Origin: Nitrospirota bacterium | Lineage (GTDB): Bacteria; Nitrospirota_A; Leptospirillia; Leptospirillales; Leptospirillaceae | Reading direction: 5' to 3' | DNA length: 64,000 nt | NCBI GenBank assembly: GCA_021844275.1 | Contig: JAKBTR010000050.1 | Span: forward strand, 62,001 to 126,000 | Part shown: positions 32,790-42,480 of the stretch, piece after piece | How positions within the stretch are numbered: position 1 is the first letter of the stretch | Layout: every line of letters starts with the position of its first letter | Notes under the pieces: generated by a model | Database searches by the model: none | What the model saw: only the letters and a program-made list of their open reading frames with translations | What the model was told of the DNA's origin: nothing | Translations under genes and position numbers: made by a program

Positions 32790-33875
32790 ATGAAAATTGC
32801 CATCATCTCGACCCCGTTTGTTTCTGTTCCACCGAAAAAATATGGCGGCACAGAACTTTTCCTGTACCACTTATCGGAAAAGCTGATTGACAGGGGGCAC
32901 TCTGTCACCCTTTTCGCGACCGGGGACTCAAAAACGAGGGCCGAACTGGAATTTCTCTACACGGAAGGGCGATGGCCGATCAACCCGATGGACGAGTTGA
33001 CCCATCTCTCTTTCGCCTTCAAAAGAATTCGGGAACACGGAGACATCGACATCATTCACCTGAATTCTCCCTATGCCCTTCCCTTCGCCGACATGATCGA
33101 CGTTCCGGCAGTTGTCACCCTCCACCACACAAAAACACCGGATTTTTCGCTGACGTATCAGCAGTACCCCAAGTATCACTACGCTTCCATCAGTTACTCC
33201 CAAAAAAGCCAGGAAGCGGATCTTCCAAACTTTACGGTCATTCATCACGGTCTGGACCCCAACTGCTATCCTCCTTCCTATCATCCCGAAAACCATGTCG
33301 CATTCCTCGGACGCCTCGCTCCGGAAAAAGGACCCGATTCCGCGATCCGTGTTGCCGAAATGGCGGGAGTGCCCATCCAGATGGCCGGTGCCGTCCATTG
33401 GCTGGACACCTCGTTCTATACTCGCCAGTTACGGCCTTTACTCTCCCTTCCACATGTCAACTGGATCGGCGAAGCAGACCATATCCGGAAGGTTTCTCTC
33501 TTGCAGGGAGCGAAAGCACTTTTATTCCCGATACGCTGGTCTGAGCCTTTCGGACTCGTCATGATCGAAGCCATGCTGTGTGGAACTCCGGTCATCGCGT
33601 TTCGACGGGGCTCCGTTCCGGAGATTGTCGAGGAAAACGTGACAGGGTTTCTCGTCGATACGGAAGAAGAAATGGCGGAAGTGATTCGCACACGACTGGA
33701 CACCTTTGATCGCGAAGCATGCAGAAATGCAGCTGTCCGGCGTTTCTCAACTTCCACAATGGTTGATCAATATGAACTGTTATACCAGGACGTTTTACGA
33801 AAATGGCGGGAAGAAAAATCCCTCTCCTCGAACGAACCGTTTTTGGATGAACCTTCACTGGCTGGTTCGGCCTGA
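32790..33875 (+). CDS. Glycosyltransferase, GT4-type
   Basis: A 361-residue cytoplasmic glycosyltransferase with the GT-B fold. The N-terminal acceptor domain contains KKYGGTELFLYHL and the C-terminal donor domain FLGRLAPEKGPDSAI, FPIRWSEPFGLVMIEAM (the E-x7-E motif of GT4 retaining enzymes) and RGSVPEIVEENVTGFLV. ATG at 32790 is two bases after the MFS stop with GGGAGG upstream. otsA follows after 43 bases. The acceptor is unknown; co-transcription with otsAB suggests a glucose- or trehalose-related product, which is an inference. Confidence 0.88.
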   Translation: MKIAIISTPFVSVPPKKYGGTELFLYHLSEKLIDRGHSVTLFATGDSKTRAELEFLYTEGRWPINPMDELTHLSFAFKRIREHGDIDIIHLNSPYALPFADMIDVPAVVTLHHTKTPDFSLTYQQYPKYHYASISYSQKSQEADLPNFTVIHHGLDPNCYPPSYHPENHVAFLGRLAPEKGPDSAIRVAEMAGVPIQMAGAVHWLDTSFYTRQLRPLLSLPHVNWIGEADHIRKVSLLQGAKALLFPIRWSEPFGLVMIEAMLCGTPVIAFRRGSVPEIVEENVTGFLVDTEEEMAEVIRTRLDTFDREACRNAAVRRFSTSTMVDQYELLYQDVLRKWREEKSLSSNEPFLDEPSLAGSA

Positions 33876-33918
33876 ACCTCATCTTCAGGTTTAAGACAAG
33901 ACAGAAAGGACCGTTTAC

Positions 33919-35418
33919 GTGAATCAAGCGACGAAGTCTCAAGGACATGTCCGGATGTCTTCCGGACAAAGAACAGCTATCCGGACCATCGAAAGCATCC
34001 AGTCCATCAGCCGAAACCTTTTGGGCAATGCACCTGTCTGTATCGTGACGAACCGGGAACCTATCGTCTATACCGAAAATCAGGATTTCAAAAGACCGGC
34101 CGGTGGTGTCAGCCAAGTTCTGCACGCCCTTCTCGAACGATTGGGAGGAGTCTGGATCGCGTCACGAGACTCGGCCGGCCCGGCTACCCTGATGGTTCCT
34201 TCCGGGAAAGGCCCGGGATACCTTCTCGAAAGAGTCAATATCCCGGACTCGTTAAAAAAACCTTTCTATGACGGGTATTCGAACGGTACGCTCTGGCCTC
34301 TCTTCCACGGAAACAGAGATCAGTTTTTTCACGATCCGGGAGATTTCATTCAGTATGACCGAGTGAACCAGATTTTTGCCAAAAAAGTCATGGACTCCTT
34401 TCGTAAAGAGCGCCCCGGAATCGTCTGGATCCACGACTATCAGCTGACTCGGGTTGCACACTGGATCCGACGGGAATCCACCGAGAATCTTCCTCCACTC
34501 GCCTTTTTCTGCCATATTCCCTGGCCCAACCCTGCAGACTTCATGCTCCTTCCGGAATGGCAATCCGTCCTTGAAGGTATCCTTTCCCATGACATCGTCG
34601 GGTTTCAGACACCTTTGCATCTCGACCTTTTCTTCAAAACAGTTCTGACTCTTCTTCCGGAAGCGGAAGTTCTCCGGGAGAATGTCGTCCAGTGGAACGG
34701 ACGGCAGATCAAGGTCGTAGTGATGCCTGTCGGAATCGATCCGCAGCATTTCAGGCGGATGGCCGGTCAAACGGAGAACATTGTGGCGGCCAAGAAATTT
34801 CTCGAAAATGCGGGTGTTCCGACGGAAATTCCTTATGTCATTTCTGTCGACCGGATGGACTATACCAAAGGCCTTTTTGAACGGCTCAATATTCTGGATC
34901 GTTTTTTTACCATCTATCCTCAATGGAAAGAAAAGATCTCCTTTGTCCAGATTGCTGTTCCCACGCGATCAGGACAAAGGACGTACAAAAAGTATCAGGA
35001 AGTCCTGCGAGAACGTATCAAAGCCTTCAATCAAAAATGGACAACGAAAGATTGGCTCCCGCTTCATTCCATTGAGACAACACTTCCCCAGACACATCTT
35101 TCGGCACTTTACAAGATGGCTTCCGGCGCACTGATCACCTCCACAAATGATGGAATGAACCTGGTTGCGCAGGAATTCCTTTCATGCCAGGGCAACGGGG
35201 ACGGGGTTCTTTTCCTGAGCTGCCATACCGGTTCCGCATTTGCCCTGCAGGATGCCCTTCAGATCGATCCCTACCATCCCGTGTATTCTGCAAGACAGCT
35301 GAATACCGGCTTGTCGGAGTCCTTTGGGAAGAAAGTTCAGCGCAACAAGGTTCTCAATCGTCAAATCGAACAGATGAACCTGTATGGATGGGTCTTCCGG
35401 CTATTTGAAAACCTTTAG
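33919..35418 (+). CDS. otsA: Trehalose-6-phosphate synthase
   Basis: OtsA joins UDP-glucose and glucose-6-phosphate to trehalose-6-phosphate, a compatible-solute pathway. The GT20 motifs are clear: VTNREPIVY near residue 45, the loop RPAGGVSQVL, WIHDYQLTRV, SVDRMDYTKGL and the C-terminal STNDGMNLVAQEF. The protein is 499 residues, longer than E. coli OtsA by about 25, mostly from a polar N-terminal tail. GTG at 33919 has AAAGGA eight bases upstream. otsB begins 14 bases after the stop. The N-terminal codons contain a 7-bp inverted repeat (TGTCCGG/CCGGACA). Confidence 0.95.
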   Translation: MNQATKSQGHVRMSSGQRTAIRTIESIQSISRNLLGNAPVCIVTNREPIVYTENQDFKRPAGGVSQVLHALLERLGGVWIASRDSAGPATLMVPSGKGPGYLLERVNIPDSLKKPFYDGYSNGTLWPLFHGNRDQFFHDPGDFIQYDRVNQIFAKKVMDSFRKERPGIVWIHDYQLTRVAHWIRRESTENLPPLAFFCHIPWPNPADFMLLPEWQSVLEGILSHDIVGFQTPLHLDLFFKTVLTLLPEAEVLRENVVQWNGRQIKVVVMPVGIDPQHFRRMAGQTENIVAAKKFLENAGVPTEIPYVISVDRMDYTKGLFERLNILDRFFTIYPQWKEKISFVQIAVPTRSGQRTYKKYQEVLRERIKAFNQKWTTKDWLPLHSIETTLPQTHLSALYKMASGALITSTNDGMNLVAQEFLSCQGNGDGVLFLSCHTGSAFALQDALQIDPYHPVYSARQLNTGLSESFGKKVQRNKVLNRQIEQMNLYGWVFRLFENL

Positions 35419-35432
35419 GCAGGAGATCTGCA

Positions 35433-36248
35433 ATCGATAAACAGATCCGTTCCGAAATTCTTTTAAACGACCCGGAGAATGCAGCGCTCTTTCTTGATTT
35501 TGATGGAACGTTAGCCCCAATTCAGGAAAAACCGGATTCTGTCCACCTGCCCGAAAATCGCCTCAGGCTTCTGAGATTCCTTTGTTTACAAATACCGGTT
35601 TTCGTCTTGTCCGGAAGATCAATCCCCGATCTTCGCAAAAGGCTTCCGATCGAAGAGCTGTCCGGCGTATCCGGCGATCATGGCGCTTCCAGAATATACA
35701 AGGGAAAAGTCCATGCGGACCCGAACGCGGAAAGCGCCCGGGAACAAATTCTTCCTCTTGCCACACTGCTCAAGGAAATAACGGATGAATGGCCAGGAGC
35801 CTATCTGGAAATCAAGCAGTTCAGTCTATCGTTGCATTATCGACAGCTGGCGATCGAACGACATGAAGAGTTTTTTGGAGTTATAGAAAAAACATTCCGA
35901 CAGGTACATCCAGAGAATCTGGAAATGAAGGCTGGAAAATGCGTTTTTGAATTCCGGCATTCTGGAATCAACAAGGAATCCGCATTGCAATGGTTTCTCC
36001 AACGCCTCTCGGATGAACCAGAAGACCGGAGGACATTATCCGGATCCGGCCCTTATCCTGTCATGATCGGGGATGACACGACAGACTGGAACTCCATCAA
36101 GATGGCAATCCATCTGGGGGGACATGGAATTTGGGTTGGAGACAACCTGCCCGACTCGTCTCTTCCCCATCCTGCTCGACTTTCCTCACCGGATCATGTC
36201 TGGGAATGGCTGAAACAATCCTGGAGACTTGTTGACTCAAACCCCTAA
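35433..36248 (+). CDS. otsB: Trehalose-6-phosphate phosphatase, apparent ATC start
   Basis: OtsB removes phosphate from trehalose-6-phosphate. The HAD motifs are FLDFDGTLAPI (about residues 20-30), VLSGRS, and MIGDDTTDWNS near the C-terminus, and the 271-residue length is normal. The frame opens after a stop at 35406-35408 and has no ATG, GTG or TTG before motif I: the first TTG (35607) lies after the nucleophile and would give a dead protein. ATC at 35433 has AGGAG (35421-35425) seven bases upstream and yields the usual N-terminus, so ATC is the likely start, helped by coupling to otsA 14 bases before. A sequencing error or a later ATT are alternatives. The stop overlaps that of the convergent RmlD-type gene. 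Confidence 0.85.
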   Translation: MDKQIRSEILLNDPENAALFLDFDGTLAPIQEKPDSVHLPENRLRLLRFLCLQIPVFVLSGRSIPDLRKRLPIEELSGVSGDHGASRIYKGKVHADPNAESAREQILPLATLLKEITDEWPGAYLEIKQFSLSLHYRQLAIERHEEFFGVIEKTFRQVHPENLEMKAGKCVFEFRHSGINKESALQWFLQRLSDEPEDRRTLSGSGPYPVMIGDDTTDWNSIKMAIHLGGHGIWVGDNLPDSSLPHPARLSSPDHVWEWLKQSWRLVDSNP

Positions 36249-37120
36249 GGCTTGACGGAAGATGTCGACAGATAATCCGATAATGCTTTCTCCCATGTCT
36301 GAAAATGGATCCCATACTTCCCGACCTTTTCCTTTGACAAAACGGAATAAGAGGGCCTCCGGGCCTTGGCGCCATATTCAGATTGAAGAACTGCCCGGAC
36401 ATCCGGAGCCAGCTTCACCATATTGAAGATCGTTTCTGCAAATTCAAACCAGGAACATTCTCCTTCGTTTGTCATATGATAGAGTCCTCCCTTTGGAGAA
36501 CACTGAATCAATTTGTATGTATTTTGTGACAAATCCCATGTTGAAGTTGGAGTCACAATCTGGTCCGAAACAACACGGAGAGTCTTATCCCCACGTCCCA
36601 ACTGAAGCATCAGTTCAACGAAATTTCTTTTGAGGTGAGTTCCGCGATGACGCCCATAAAGCCCGCACGTTCTTATAACAAGGGCATCCGGATTTCTGTT
36701 TAGAACCATACACTCACCTGCCCACTTGGAAACTCCATAAACGGAAAGAGGACGAGCTTCATCCGTCTCTTGAAAAGGCATTCGGAATTCCCTTTTCTCC
36801 TCATATTCGCCAAACACATAGTCGGTCGAGAATGTGATGAAAAGGATATCTTTCTTACGACAGTAGCCAGCAAGTCTGGAGGGGGCTTCGGAGTTTAGAC
36901 GAAAAGCCTCCCCGATCTCCTCTTCTGCCTTGTCGACATCATTATATGCGGCCGTATTTATAAGGACATCCAGAGAAAGAGAATCCAACGTTTTTAAATG
37001 TGCGGGGTTTTCAAGGTCGAAATACGGGCGATCAAGCTTTTCCACTCTGTCCTTCTCCGAAGCATTCAGGCAGAGGTCTGCACCGAGTTGTCCACGTGTA
37101 CCGATAATACCAATATTCAT
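36245..37120 (-). CDS. dTDP-4-dehydrorhamnose reductase-family protein (RmlD-like)
   Basis: A 291-residue NAD(P)-dependent reductase of the RmlD family, which makes dTDP-rhamnose for surface polysaccharides. The cofactor loop IGTRGQLGAD, the NTAAYNDVDKAE block, the STDYVFGEY segment and the active-site YGVSKWAGE follow the family pattern. ATG at 37120 has a CGGGGA upstream. The gene lies after the ribosomal operon in the same direction with a 101-base gap that holds no other gene, and its stop overlaps the otsB stop (CTAA). No rmlA, B or C lies nearby, so a related sugar reductase is possible. Confidence 0.82.
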   Translation of the reverse strand: MNIGIIGTRGQLGADLCLNASEKDRVEKLDRPYFDLENPAHLKTLDSLSLDVLINTAAYNDVDKAEEEIGEAFRLNSEAPSRLAGYCRKKDILFITFSTDYVFGEYEEKREFRMPFQETDEARPLSVYGVSKWAGECMVLNRNPDALVIRTCGLYGRHRGTHLKRNFVELMLQLGRGDKTLRVVSDQIVTPTSTWDLSQNTYKLIQCSPKGGLYHMTNEGECSWFEFAETIFNMVKLAPDVRAVLQSEYGAKARRPSYSVLSKEKVGKYGIHFQTWEKALSDYLSTSSVKP

Positions 37121-37221
37121 CTTATCCCCGAGAGAGTGGAAAACTTGATCGAAGCAATCGTAGAAATATGTCCTGAGCCAGAGCCTGATCGATAAGAATC
37201 GGTATTGAAAAATATGTAGTC

Positions 37222-37656
37222 TTATTGCGGAAGTTTTTTGAAGATAAAGGTTCCACCATTTGTGACCACTGTAATTGGCGGAGCATTTTTGAGATGAAAA
37301 CGATAACGGACATAATGGGGTAAAACTTCAACGGAATCCATTTTCCCCTGATTTTCGTGAATGGCATTTTTAATCAGGATGAGTCGGATTGTCGGAGGTG
37401 CATGGAACTCGAAGAGATCATGACCGCGGTATAGGAGTTCACTGTTTCTGAGGCGATATTCTTCTTCGACGGCCTTTTCTTTAATCTGGCCTGGCGTGAG
37501 GCCCTTTGCATTCAGAATATAGGCCTCACGACTGTAAAGAAGATTTTGAGAATCAAGAGACTTTCGAACCAAAACAAGGGCGAGGATAATACCCAAAAAC
37601 GTAACCCCCAACAATATCCATATTGTCTGGAGTTGCTTTTGAATATTTAGTTCCAA
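37222..37656 (-). CDS. Membrane-anchored protein of unknown function
   Basis: A 144-residue protein: one helix near the N-terminus (IWILLGVTFLGIILALVLV, about residues 12-30) and an extracytoplasmic or cytoplasmic remainder with a beta-rich end (VRYRFHLKN, TVVTNGGTFIFKKL). I do not recognise it. TTG at 37656 with CGGGGA just upstream is 21 bases behind rplQ, so it is probably the last gene of the ribosomal transcript. Function cannot be inferred. Confidence 0.55.
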   Translation of the reverse strand: MELNIQKQLQTIWILLGVTFLGIILALVLVRKSLDSQNLLYSREAYILNAKGLTPGQIKEKAVEEEYRLRNSELLYRGHDLFEFHAPPTIRLILIKNAIHENQGKMDSVEVLPHYVRYRFHLKNAPPITVVTNGGTFIFKKLPQ

Positions 37657-37677
37657 GTCATCCCCGGGATAGATCGA

Positions 37678-38142
37678 TCAAGATTGTGAAGCTACTTCCT
37701 TATTGGTGTCTTTTGTCTCATCTGACGATTTTTTCTTTGGCTTCTGGCTCTCACGAACCGCCTTCCTCTTGTCCGAAAGGGAGCGCCCGGATTCTACGAG
37801 TTCGAGAATGGCCATCTCAGCTCCGTCACCAATCCTCCGACGAGTCTTGATGATACGGGTATATCCGCCAGCGCGCGTAGAAAACCGGGGAGCAATCTCG
37901 TCCAGAAGGTGAAACGCTACATCCTTGTCCCGGATAGTTTTGAGCAAGTCACGAAGATTATTGATGTTTTTGACTCTAGCCTTTGTAATCATCTTTTCGA
38001 TCATTGGCTTCAGTTCTTTGGCTTTCATTGTTGTTGTTTCAATTTTTTCGTGCTCAAAGAAAGAAGTAATCATAGAACGAAACATCGCTTGTCGGTGACG
38101 CGAATCCCTGCCGAACTGACGTCCTTGCATCCTGTGTCTCAT
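37678..38142 (-). CDS. rplQ: 50S ribosomal protein L17
   Basis: L17 lies near the exit of the ribosomal tunnel. The start MRHRMQGRQFGRD and the EKIETTTMKAKELKPM segment are typical. At 154 residues it carries an extra charged C-terminal tail of about 30 residues (rich in Lys, Asp, Glu and Ser) compared with the usual 120. ATG at 38142. It closes the alpha operon after rpoA. Confidence 0.95.
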   Translation of the reverse strand: MRHRMQGRQFGRDSRHRQAMFRSMITSFFEHEKIETTTMKAKELKPMIEKMITKARVKNINNLRDLLKTIRDKDVAFHLLDEIAPRFSTRAGGYTRIIKTRRRIGDGAEMAILELVESGRSLSDKRKAVRESQKPKKKSSDETKDTNKEVASQS

Positions 38143-38184
38143 AAGCCTCGTCCTTAGCGTCTAAAGAAATCACCGAGAGATTGA

Positions 38185-39159
38185 TTAATCCTTGGTGGTC
38201 AGTTCCATCCCTAATGTCAGTCCCATATTGGAAAGAACTGTCTTGATCTCATTTAAGGATTTACGTCCAAAGTTTTTAGTCTTAAGCAGCTCATTTTCCG
38301 TCTTTTGGATAAGGTCTCCCACCGTCTTGATGTCCGCATTCTTTAAACAATTAGATGCGCGAACAGAAAGTTCAAGATCCAGCACATTCCTTGTCAGGAG
38401 ATCTTCCCCAATTTCTTCAACTTTCATCGTAGGTTTGGGTGAATCCGGAATGAGGTGGTCTGTGTCTTCAATAACGAAAAGATCCAGGTGGTCTTTTAAA
38501 ATCAAAGCCGCCTGAGACAACGCTTCTTCAGGGGTCAGACTTCCATCCGTCTCTATGTCAAGCGTCAGTTTGTCGTAGTCCGTCATGCGACCGACCCGTG
38601 TACTATCCACCGTAAAATTTACTTTCTTTAACGGGGTAAAAACAGCGTCGATCGGAATAACGCCAACCTCGAGGGATTCAGCCTTGTTTCGTTCAGCGGA
38701 AACGTAACCTCTGCCGGTTTCGATGCGCAAATCCATTTCGATGGAAGCGCCTTTGTCGAGAGTCGCAATGTGATGTCCGGGATCAAGTATATCAATCACT
38801 CCACCGGTTGAAATGTCACCGGCAGTGACATATTTTTGCCCAGACACCTTCAGGTGAACCCAATGCGGCTCTGCTTCATGAGACTTCACCCGAACTTCCT
38901 TCAGATTCAAAATGATGTCCGAAACATCTTCCAGAACACCTGGAATATTAGAAAACTCATGGAAAACACCTCGAAAGCGTACAGCGGTAATCGCTGCCCC
39001 CTTTATTGAGGAAAGAAGGATACGACGCAAGGAGTTTCCTAAAGTTGTTCCATATCCCCTTTCAAATGGTTCGGCAATCACCCGCAGGAATCTGTCTGTT
39101 TGGGTATCCCGATCAAAACTCAAGGACTTTGGCATCTGAAAGTCCCGAACACTGTTCAT
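38185..39159 (-). CDS. rpoA: RNA polymerase alpha subunit
   Basis: The 324-residue alpha subunit nucleates polymerase assembly and contacts promoter upstream elements. The N-terminal domain contains [18 protein letters not shown] and the [15 protein letters not shown] segment; the C-terminal domain carries [14 protein letters not shown] at 39159 has AAGGAG six bases upstream; an extended frame to 39225 is not family-like. It sits between rpsD and rplQ as in the classical alpha operon. Confidence 0.97.
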   Translation of the reverse strand: MNSVRDFQMPKSLSFDRDTQTDRFLRVIAEPFERGYGTTLGNSLRRILLSSIKGAAITAVRFRGVFHEFSNIPGVLEDVSDIILNLKEVRVKSHEAEPHWVHLKVSGQKYVTAGDISTGGVIDILDPGHHIATLDKGASIEMDLRIETGRGYVSAERNKAESLEVGVIPIDAVFTPLKKVNFTVDSTRVGRMTDYDKLTLDIETDGSLTPEEALSQAALILKDHLDLFVIEDTDHLIPDSPKPTMKVEEIGEDLLTRNVLDLELSVRASNCLKNADIKTVGDLIQKTENELLKTKNFGRKSLNEIKTVLSNMGLTLGMELTTKD

Positions 39160-39202
39160 CAGTGACTCCTTAATCAAATTGTCAAACGATCCCAAAAGAT
39201 AG

Positions 39203-39832
39203 TTATCGTGAATAAAGTTCGACAATCAAGTTTTCAGAAATCAAAATATTAATTTCTTCTCTCTTTGGCTGTTCGCGAACAACTGCAGAAAATTGCTCTT
39301 TTTGAACATCCAGCCAAGTTGGAGTAACTCCTCGTGTTTCAGCATCACGGAGATTTTCTTTGAACCGATCGTTAGATCTGGACTTTTCGCGAAGGCTGAC
39401 AACATCCGAAACCTTACACTGAAAAGAGGGAATATTAACTTTCCGTCCATTGACTTCCATATGTCCGTGAGTAACAAGCATCCGCGCTTCATTACGCGAC
39501 GTACCAAGTCCCATCCGGTAAACGACGCTATCAAGACGAAGCTCAAGGCCAGAAAGAAGTGATTCTCCGGTAACACCTTTTTTGCTGGAAGCTCTTTCAA
39601 AAGCATTTCTAAATTGCTTCTCCAGAACACCGAAGATTCTTTTAACTTTTTGTTTTTCTCGGAGCTGGAGGCCATAGTCGGATATTTTTGCACGACTTTG
39701 ACCGTGTTGACCCGGAGGATAAGACCGTCTGTCTATGGCGCATTTAGTAGAAAGACAACGAACACCCTTCAAGAAAAGCTTTACACCTTCTCTACGACAA
39801 AAACGGCAAACCGAACCTCTATATCGAGCCAA
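39203..39832 (-). CDS. rpsD: 30S ribosomal protein S4
   Basis: S4 is a primary 16S-binding protein and in many bacteria represses its own operon. The protein has 209 residues with the S4 RNA-binding domain ([25 protein letters not shown]). Cysteines CRFCRREG and CLSTKC near the N-terminus form a four-cysteine zinc-type motif. The start is TTG at 39832 with AAAGGAG six bases upstream; the nearby ATG at 39837 is out of frame. Confidence 0.97.
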   Translation of the reverse strand: MARYRGSVCRFCRREGVKLFLKGVRCLSTKCAIDRRSYPPGQHGQSRAKISDYGLQLREKQKVKRIFGVLEKQFRNAFERASSKKGVTGESLLSGLELRLDSVVYRMGLGTSRNEARMLVTHGHMEVNGRKVNIPSFQCKVSDVVSLREKSRSNDRFKENLRDAETRGVTPTWLDVQKEQFSAVVREQPKREEINILISENLIVELYSR

Positions 39833-39884
39833 TCCATTCTCCTTTAAAAAATACAGTGCTTAAGGAACAATAAAGTAATAAGTT

Positions 39885-40271
39885 CTAAACGCGTCTACGT
39901 TTTGGAGGACGGCACCCGTTGTGAGGGATAGGGGTCACATCCTTGATAAGATTAATCTTGAGGCCAAAAGTTTGAAGAGCTCTAATTGCGGACTCTCTTC
40001 CGGCTCCAGGACCTTTTACGTAAACATCACACGTTTTCATTCCGGAGTCTACCGCTTTCTTGGCAGCCACTTCAGCTGCCTTTTGAGCGGCAAAGGGAGT
40101 GCTCTTCCTCGATCCCTTGAAGCCTTGAGCTCCAGAACTCGACCACGAAACAACGTCACCGTTCGGGTCCGCAAAGGAAATGATTGTGTTGTTGAAAGAA
40201 GCGTGAATATGAACGATCCCAACAGGAACGTTCTTTTTTTCTTTTTTCTTTGTAACCTTCTTTGTCCCCAT
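39885..40271 (-). CDS. rpsK: 30S ribosomal protein S11
   Basis: S11 forms part of the mRNA exit platform. The 128-residue protein shows [12 protein letters not shown], the [14 protein letters not shown] block and the C-terminal [18 protein letters not shown] end that is almost invariant. ATG at 40271. It lies between rpsM and rpsD. Confidence 0.98.
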   Translation of the reverse strand: MGTKKVTKKKEKKNVPVGIVHIHASFNNTIISFADPNGDVVSWSSSGAQGFKGSRKSTPFAAQKAAEVAAKKAVDSGMKTCDVYVKGPGAGRESAIRALQTFGLKINLIKDVTPIPHNGCRPPKRRRV

Positions 40272-40317
40272 CGAACCCCCAAATTACAGCAAAATCTAAA
40301 TAAAACGAATTGTCCTG

Positions 40318-40692
40318 TTAGCCGGTTTTTTTCTTTCCGCCAATACCTTTTTTCGGACCTTTTCGTGTCCTTGCGTTGGTTTTTGTTCGTTGTCCGCGGA
40401 CGGGAAGGCCTCTCCTGTGCCTTAAACCAACATAGCAACCTATATCCATCTTCCGCTTAATGTTCTGGGTGACTTGACGTCTCAAGTCGCCTTCGACCAA
40501 ATATGTTTTTTCGATGATCTCCCTTAAACTGGCAACCTCTTCATCTGTCAGGTCTTTCACTCGCCGGTTGGGATCAATTGAAGTATTGGTGAGAATCGAC
40601 AATGAAGTTGACCGTCCAATACCGAAAATGTACGTTAGGGCAATCTCAACTCTTTTATTTCTCGGAAGGTCAATTCCAACAATACGAGCCAA
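40318..40692 (-). CDS. rpsM: 30S ribosomal protein S13
   Basis: S13 contacts the P-site tRNA and bridges to the large subunit. [14 protein letters not shown] and the late [20 protein letters not shown] motif identify it; 124 residues is normal. The start is TTG at 40692 with AAGGAG six bases upstream. It begins 13 bases after rpmJ. Confidence 0.98.
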   Translation of the reverse strand: MARIVGIDLPRNKRVEIALTYIFGIGRSTSLSILTNTSIDPNRRVKDLTDEEVASLREIIEKTYLVEGDLRRQVTQNIKRKMDIGCYVGLRHRRGLPVRGQRTKTNARTRKGPKKGIGGKKKTG

Positions 40693-40704
40693 ATCGTTCT
40701 CCTT

Positions 40705-40818
40705 TTATCCTTGTCTTTGTTTATGACGTGGGTTTTCACATTTAACGCGTAAAATACCTTTTCTACGAATGATCTTGCATTTTGTACAAATAGGCTTAAC
40801 AGAGGCCCTAACTTTCAT
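40705..40818 (-). CDS. rpmJ: 50S ribosomal protein L36, zinc-binding form
   Basis: A 37-residue protein, [15 protein letters not shown] at the start and [10 protein letters not shown] at the end. Cys11, Cys14, Cys27 and His32 are the zinc ligands of the C+ form. It lies 11 bases after infA and before rpsM, its usual place. The ATG at 40818 gives the standard length. Confidence 0.97.
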   Translation of the reverse strand: MKVRASVKPICTKCKIIRRKGILRVKCENPRHKQRQG

Positions 40819-40829
40819 TCTTATGCTCC

Positions 40830-41048
40830 CTATTTAAAGCGGTAAGTTATTCGACCTCGGGTCAGGTCGTATGGGGACAATTCCAAAGTCACTTTGTCGC
40901 CAGGAAGAATCTTAATGTAATGCATTCTCATTTTGCCTGAAATATGTGCAAGAACTTTGTGACCATTTTCAAGCTCGACCCTGAACATTGCATTAGGAAG
41001 TGTTTCCAAGACAGTTCCTTGTACCTCGATAATATCTTCCTTCGGCAA
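40830..41048 (-). CDS. infA: Translation initiation factor IF-1
   Basis: IF-1 occupies the A site during initiation. The 72-residue OB-fold protein contains [20 protein letters not shown] and [21 protein letters not shown] in pattern. The start codon is TTG at 41048 with GGAGG five bases upstream, nine bases behind map. Confidence 0.97.
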   Translation of the reverse strand: MPKEDIIEVQGTVLETLPNAMFRVELENGHKVLAHISGKMRMHYIKILPGDKVTLELSPYDLTRGRITYRFK

Positions 41049-41057
41049 ACAACCCTC

Positions 41058-41816
41058 CTACGCGGCCATATCCGGGGTAGACAGAATAATGGGACCATCT
41101 TTCAAAATAGCAACCGTGTGTTCAAAATGGGCAGATAGTTTTCTATCTTTTGTTACTGCTGTCCAACCATCCGACAGAATCTCGGTCTCATAAGTTCCTT
41201 CGTTGATCATAGGTTCTATGGCCAAAACCATGCCAACTTCAAGCTTGAGACCTTTTCCTTTTGGCCCAAAGTTTGGGATCTGGGGTTCTTCATGCAACCG
41301 TTTACCTATACCATGACCTACGAAATTACGAACGACCGAAAATCCGTGTGATTCAGCATAAGACTGAACGGCGTATGAAATATCGCCTATCCTATTTCCC
41401 GGCCGGGCCTGAGCTATCCCCTTCATCAACGATTCTTGGGTGACTGACATTAACTTATTAGCTCTGTCCGAAACGACGCCAACAGGAATCGTCATAGCCG
41501 AATCCCCATAATATCCATCAAGAACAATTCCGTAATCAATTCCTACAATATCCCCATCCTTCAATAAGTAATCGTTGGGAATGCCATGAACGACAACATG
41601 ATTCACAGAAACACACAAAGACGCAGGATAAGAGCGATACCCCTTAAAGGCGGGAATCCCTTTCTGGCTCAGAGCGTGTTCCTCTGCAATCTTGTCGAGC
41701 TCTTTTAAAGACACTCCTGGTCTGATAGCTGCCTTAATTTTCAAAAGCCCATTAGCCACAGCTACAGAGGCTCTTTTAATCTTTTCGATTTCTTCATTAT
41801 TTTTCAAATAGATCAT
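41058..41816 (-). CDS. map: Methionine aminopeptidase, type I
   Basis: This 252-residue cytoplasmic enzyme removes the initiator methionine from nascent proteins. Metal ligands are visible in order: Asp in VGIDYGIV, Asp in YYGDSAMT, His in NFVGHGIGK, Glu in AIEPMINEG and Glu in HFEHTVAI. Substrate-binding VHGIPND is also present. ATG at 41816 lies two bases after adk, the usual order in spc-type clusters. Confidence 0.97.
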   Translation of the reverse strand: MIYLKNNEEIEKIKRASVAVANGLLKIKAAIRPGVSLKELDKIAEEHALSQKGIPAFKGYRSYPASLCVSVNHVVVHGIPNDYLLKDGDIVGIDYGIVLDGYYGDSAMTIPVGVVSDRANKLMSVTQESLMKGIAQARPGNRIGDISYAVQSYAESHGFSVVRNFVGHGIGKRLHEEPQIPNFGPKGKGLKLEVGMVLAIEPMINEGTYETEILSDGWTAVTKDRKLSAHFEHTVAILKDGPIILSTPDMAA

Positions 41817-41818
41817 AT

Positions 41819-42478
41819 TCAGTTCAATTCTGAAAATATTTGCTTTATCCGAGAAAAAACATTCTCAATGGAAGAACTGGCATCCACCTTCATGAGAATA
41901 TTTTTTTGCCGATAATACTCCAAGAGTGGCTTAGTAGTTTCCCAATAGATAACAGATCGTTTCCGAATAACGTCTTCATTGTCATCGGCCCTTTGAACAA
42001 GCTCGACTGAACAATAGTCACAAAGGGAATCCTTTTTGGGTGGAGCAAATAGAATGTGATATGTCCGCTGACAATTAGGACACAATCTTCTTCCCGTTAG
42101 CCTTACAATTCTTTCCTCTTCGTCCATAGAAAACTCTATTGCCAATCCGACATTATGACACAAAGAAGACAGAATTACATCAAGGCCTTCGGCTTGATGT
42201 AGTGTTCTCGGAAAACCATCCAGAATAAAGCCAATCCCGTTAGGAATTTTTGCGATTTTTCCTTTAATCAAGTCCAGGACAAGTTGATCGGGAACCAACT
42301 TGCCAGAGTCCATGTAAGTTTTAGCTTCAATTCCCAAGGGCGTATTATTTTTCAAAGCTTCCCTTAACAAATCCCCTGTTGCAAATTTCGGTATTGAGAA
42401 AGCATCTGCTAGTAAAGATGCTTGTGTTCCTTTTCCAACCCCTGGAGGACCAATAAAAATAACTACCGATTTAAACAT
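41819..42478 (-). CDS. adk: Adenylate kinase, long form with zinc LID
   Basis: Adk interconverts ATP, AMP and ADP. The 219-residue protein has the P-loop GPPGVGKGTQ, the AMP-site segment LDGFPRT and a long LID domain in which CPNCQ and CDYC provide four cysteines for a structural zinc. ATG at 42478 follows secY by two bases. Confidence 0.97.
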   Translation of the reverse strand: MFKSVVIFIGPPGVGKGTQASLLADAFSIPKFATGDLLREALKNNTPLGIEAKTYMDSGKLVPDQLVLDLIKGKIAKIPNGIGFILDGFPRTLHQAEGLDVILSSLCHNVGLAIEFSMDEEERIVRLTGRRLCPNCQRTYHILFAPPKKDSLCDYCSVELVQRADDNEDVIRKRSVIYWETTKPLLEYYRQKNILMKVDASSSIENVFSRIKQIFSELN

Positions 42479-42480
42479 AA

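Noticed and set aside
33944..33980. 7-bp stem TGTCCGG/CCGGACA near the start of otsA
   Set aside because: Short compared with the bioD and lysR repeats, and its arms do not belong to either; kept only as a remark on otsA.
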